A stretch of 6,257 nucleotides of DNA, taken from assembly GCA_018651445.1 (NCBI GenBank), contig JABIDZ010000116.1, positions 1 through 6,257 on the forward strand, read 5' to 3'. The translations under genes and the position numbers were made by a program. The notes below the pieces were generated by a model. It was given only the letters and a program-made list of their open reading frames with translations, ran no database searches and had not been told where the DNA came from. The DNA is from Candidatus Iainarchaeum sp. (GTDB lineage Archaea > Iainarchaeota > Iainarchaeia > Iainarchaeales > JAAZKV01). This document shows positions 5,670 through 6,257 of this stretch, in pieces (the stretch's first letter is position 1; each line of letters begins with the position of its first letter).

Positions 5670-6020
5670 CTATTTCGCTAACGCTTTTTTTATGCCTTCT
5701 AAAAAGTCTTCTGGCGAAAACGGTTTTTGAATAAATCCATCTGCATCGTTTAGATCAACTTCTTTTTCGGGGACAATTGAAACATAAACCATCTTTGCAT
5801 GGTGATTAATTTTTTCTCGTAATAACCTTAGCAAATCATATCCTGAAAGCGTAGGCATCTGAATATCCAATAGAATTAATCCAAAACCATCTCCAACTAA
5901 TGCATCCAATGCTTGTGCACCATCCGTTGCAGTTATAACACCATACCCGTTCTTTTCAAGAATTGCTTGCATGGCATCCAAATCTTCTTGATCATCATCA
6001 ACTATTAAAACTCTTTCCAT
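5670..6020 (-). CDS. Stand-alone CheY-like response regulator receiver
   Basis: This 116-residue protein consists of one receiver domain and nothing else, so it acts in the cytoplasm by protein-protein contact or as a phosphotransfer relay rather than as a DNA-binding regulator. The full active site is visible: acidic pocket Asp8-Asp9 (VLIVDDD), phospho-acceptor Asp52 (LILLDIQMP), switch Ser81 (YVSIVPE) and Lys99-Pro100 (QKPF). The ATG follows a strong AGGTGG site by 4 bases, and a TATA-like box lies further upstream, so this is probably the first gene of the minus-strand cluster or starts a new transcript after the partial gene. The kinase gene follows 119 bases downstream (56 if its longest frame is used), making that kinase the natural phosphodonor. 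Pairing is inferred from adjacency only. The receiver length is normal and no key residue is missing. Confidence 0.93.
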   Translation of the reverse strand: MERVLIVDDDQEDLDAMQAILEKNGYGVITATDGAQALDALVGDGFGLILLDIQMPTLSGYDLLRLLREKINHHAKMVYVSIVPEKEVDLNDADGFIQKPFSPEDFLEGIKKALAK

Positions 6021-6024
6021 AATT

Positions 6025-6030
6025 CCACCT
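6025..6030 (-). promoter_or_regulatory. Strong Shine-Dalgarno site of the receiver gene
   Basis: AGGTGG on the minus strand ends 4 bases before the ATG at 6020. It is the clearest ribosome binding site in the window and fixes the receiver start. Confidence 0.7.
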
Positions 6031-6044
6031 CAATAAAATCGTAA

Positions 6045-6078
6045 CTTCTATTATATTAATCATTTTATTATTTTTAAA
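6045..6078 (-). promoter_or_regulatory. Candidate promoter of the receiver gene
   Basis: The 93-base gap between the partial gene's stop and the receiver start is very AT-rich. Two TATA-like boxes are visible on the minus strand. TTTAAAAATA (6078-6069), preceded by an A-rich stretch, would start RNA near 6050 and leave about 30 bases of leader with the AGGTGG site. TATAATAGAAG (6055-6045) resembles the TTTAATAGAAG of the receptor gene's element but lies so close that its transcript would cut into the ribosome site. The first is the better fit for an archaeon. Confidence 0.4.
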
Positions 6079-6113
6079 TCTTTATCTTTGTTTTATCCTA
6101 GCTTCGTGTCAAC

Positions 6114-6257
6114 TCACTCAACTTTCACTACTTTGTCAACAAACATGCTTGCTTCTTCAATTAACTCTTCGTGTGCTTTTGAATCAAGCGAATAAAATAC
6201 TCCCTTAGTATTACTGTCCGCGATTTTGTTGATTATAGTTGAAAGGAACTTTGCTAC
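6114..6257 (-). CDS. C-terminal fragment of an unidentified protein, possibly RecA-fold-like
   Basis: Forty-seven codons and a TGA stop are visible on the minus strand; the rest lies beyond the right edge. The fragment reads as helix (VAKFLSTIINKIAD), strand (GVFYSL), helix (HEELIEEASMFVDKV) and a final short strand (VKVE). Such an alternating pattern, with a terminal F-D-K-V turn, recalls the last units of archaeal KaiC-like or related signalling ATPase domains, but there is no catalytic motif in view and I do not claim a family. It is in the same orientation as the receiver gene 93 bases downstream and could be part of the same sensory locus. Codon use looks ordinary for the window. A short near-copy of its 3' end lies in the receiver-kinase gap. 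Confidence 0.7.
   Translation of the reverse strand, partial: VAKFLSTIINKIADSNTKGVFYSLDSKAHEELIEEASMFVDKVVKVE
6135..6164 (-). repeat. Near-repeat copy 2, inside the partial gene
   Basis: This copy encodes LIEEASMFVD near the C-terminus of the rightmost gene. It matches 5606-5635 at 25 of 30 bases and in the same translation frame. Confidence 0.6.

Larger units (their letters stand above)
5579..5677 (-). pseudogene. Possible remnant resembling the 3' end of the rightmost gene
   Basis: This 32-codon open stretch without a start runs from the tail of the receiver gene into the kinase leader. Its codons 6-24 align without gaps to 19 codons of the partial gene at the right edge: both contain LI-x-E-x-SMFV followed by an acidic residue, and 10 of 19 residues are identical. 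At the DNA level 25 of 30 bases match (5606-5635 against 6135-6164). It then diverges to GPSRTSH and a stop. It could be a duplicated and decayed gene end, or a chance near-repeat. It is not proposed to be expressed. Confidence 0.3.

Noticed and set aside
6045..6078. Bacterial sigma-70 type promoter (TATAAT at 6055-6050)
   Set aside because: No TTGACA-like -35 box lies at the proper distance; the AT-rich setting makes a TATAAT match likely by chance. It stays an open alternative if the organism is bacterial.
1..6257. CRISPR array, tRNA, rRNA or insertion sequence
   Set aside because: No regularly spaced repeats, cloverleaf-like sequence, transposase motif or terminal inverted repeats were seen on reading both strands.

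Overview
The window is about two-thirds A+T and nearly all coding. It most likely comes from an archaeon, possibly a poorly characterised AT-rich lineage. The grounds are a single-domain KaiC-like RecA-fold ATPase, GGTG/GAGG-type Shine-Dalgarno sites about 4-6 bases from starts, TATA-like boxes (TTTTAATA, TTTAAAAATA) rather than clear -35/-10 pairs, and an oligo-T terminator instead of a GC-rich hairpin. A bacterium cannot be excluded from sequence alone. No rRNA, tRNA, CRISPR array, insertion sequence or phage gene was seen.

Layout. The left edge (2-670, + strand) holds the 3' part of a KaiC-family ATPase gene; its start lies outside the window. It converges on a minus-strand cluster across a 16-base gap carrying a two-way A6-TC-T6 terminator. 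Read in transcription order (right to left), the cluster is: the last 47 codons of an unidentified gene (6257-6114); a stand-alone CheY-like receiver (6020-5670); a membrane histidine kinase with a Cache-type sensor, HAMP, HisKA, HATPase and an unassigned C-terminal extension (5550-3103); a second membrane receptor with Cache, HAMP and PAS but no output domain (3034-1523); a bacteriohemerythrin with all seven canonical iron ligands (1521-1117); and an HHE-type hemerythrin-like protein with only three histidines (1106-687). The last three genes are packed with gaps of 1 and 10 bases.

How it may work. By family knowledge, the kinase would sense a small extracellular ligand or redox-linked signal and phosphorylate the receiver. 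The receiver has no DNA-binding or enzymatic output, so it must act on another protein. The output-less receptor is tightly coupled to two hemerythrin genes, which bind O2 or related ligands at a di-iron centre in characterised relatives. This suggests an oxygen- or redox-responsive sensory island, but no step of that wiring is shown by sequence.

Points worth a second look: the receptor that stops right after its PAS domain, one base before the bacteriohemerythrin start; the forced GTG start overlapping an ATGTGA start-stop; the ligand-poor HHE protein; the unassigned kinase tail; a promoter-like element shared by two genes; and a short in-frame duplicate of the rightmost gene's 3' end in the leader of the kinase gene.
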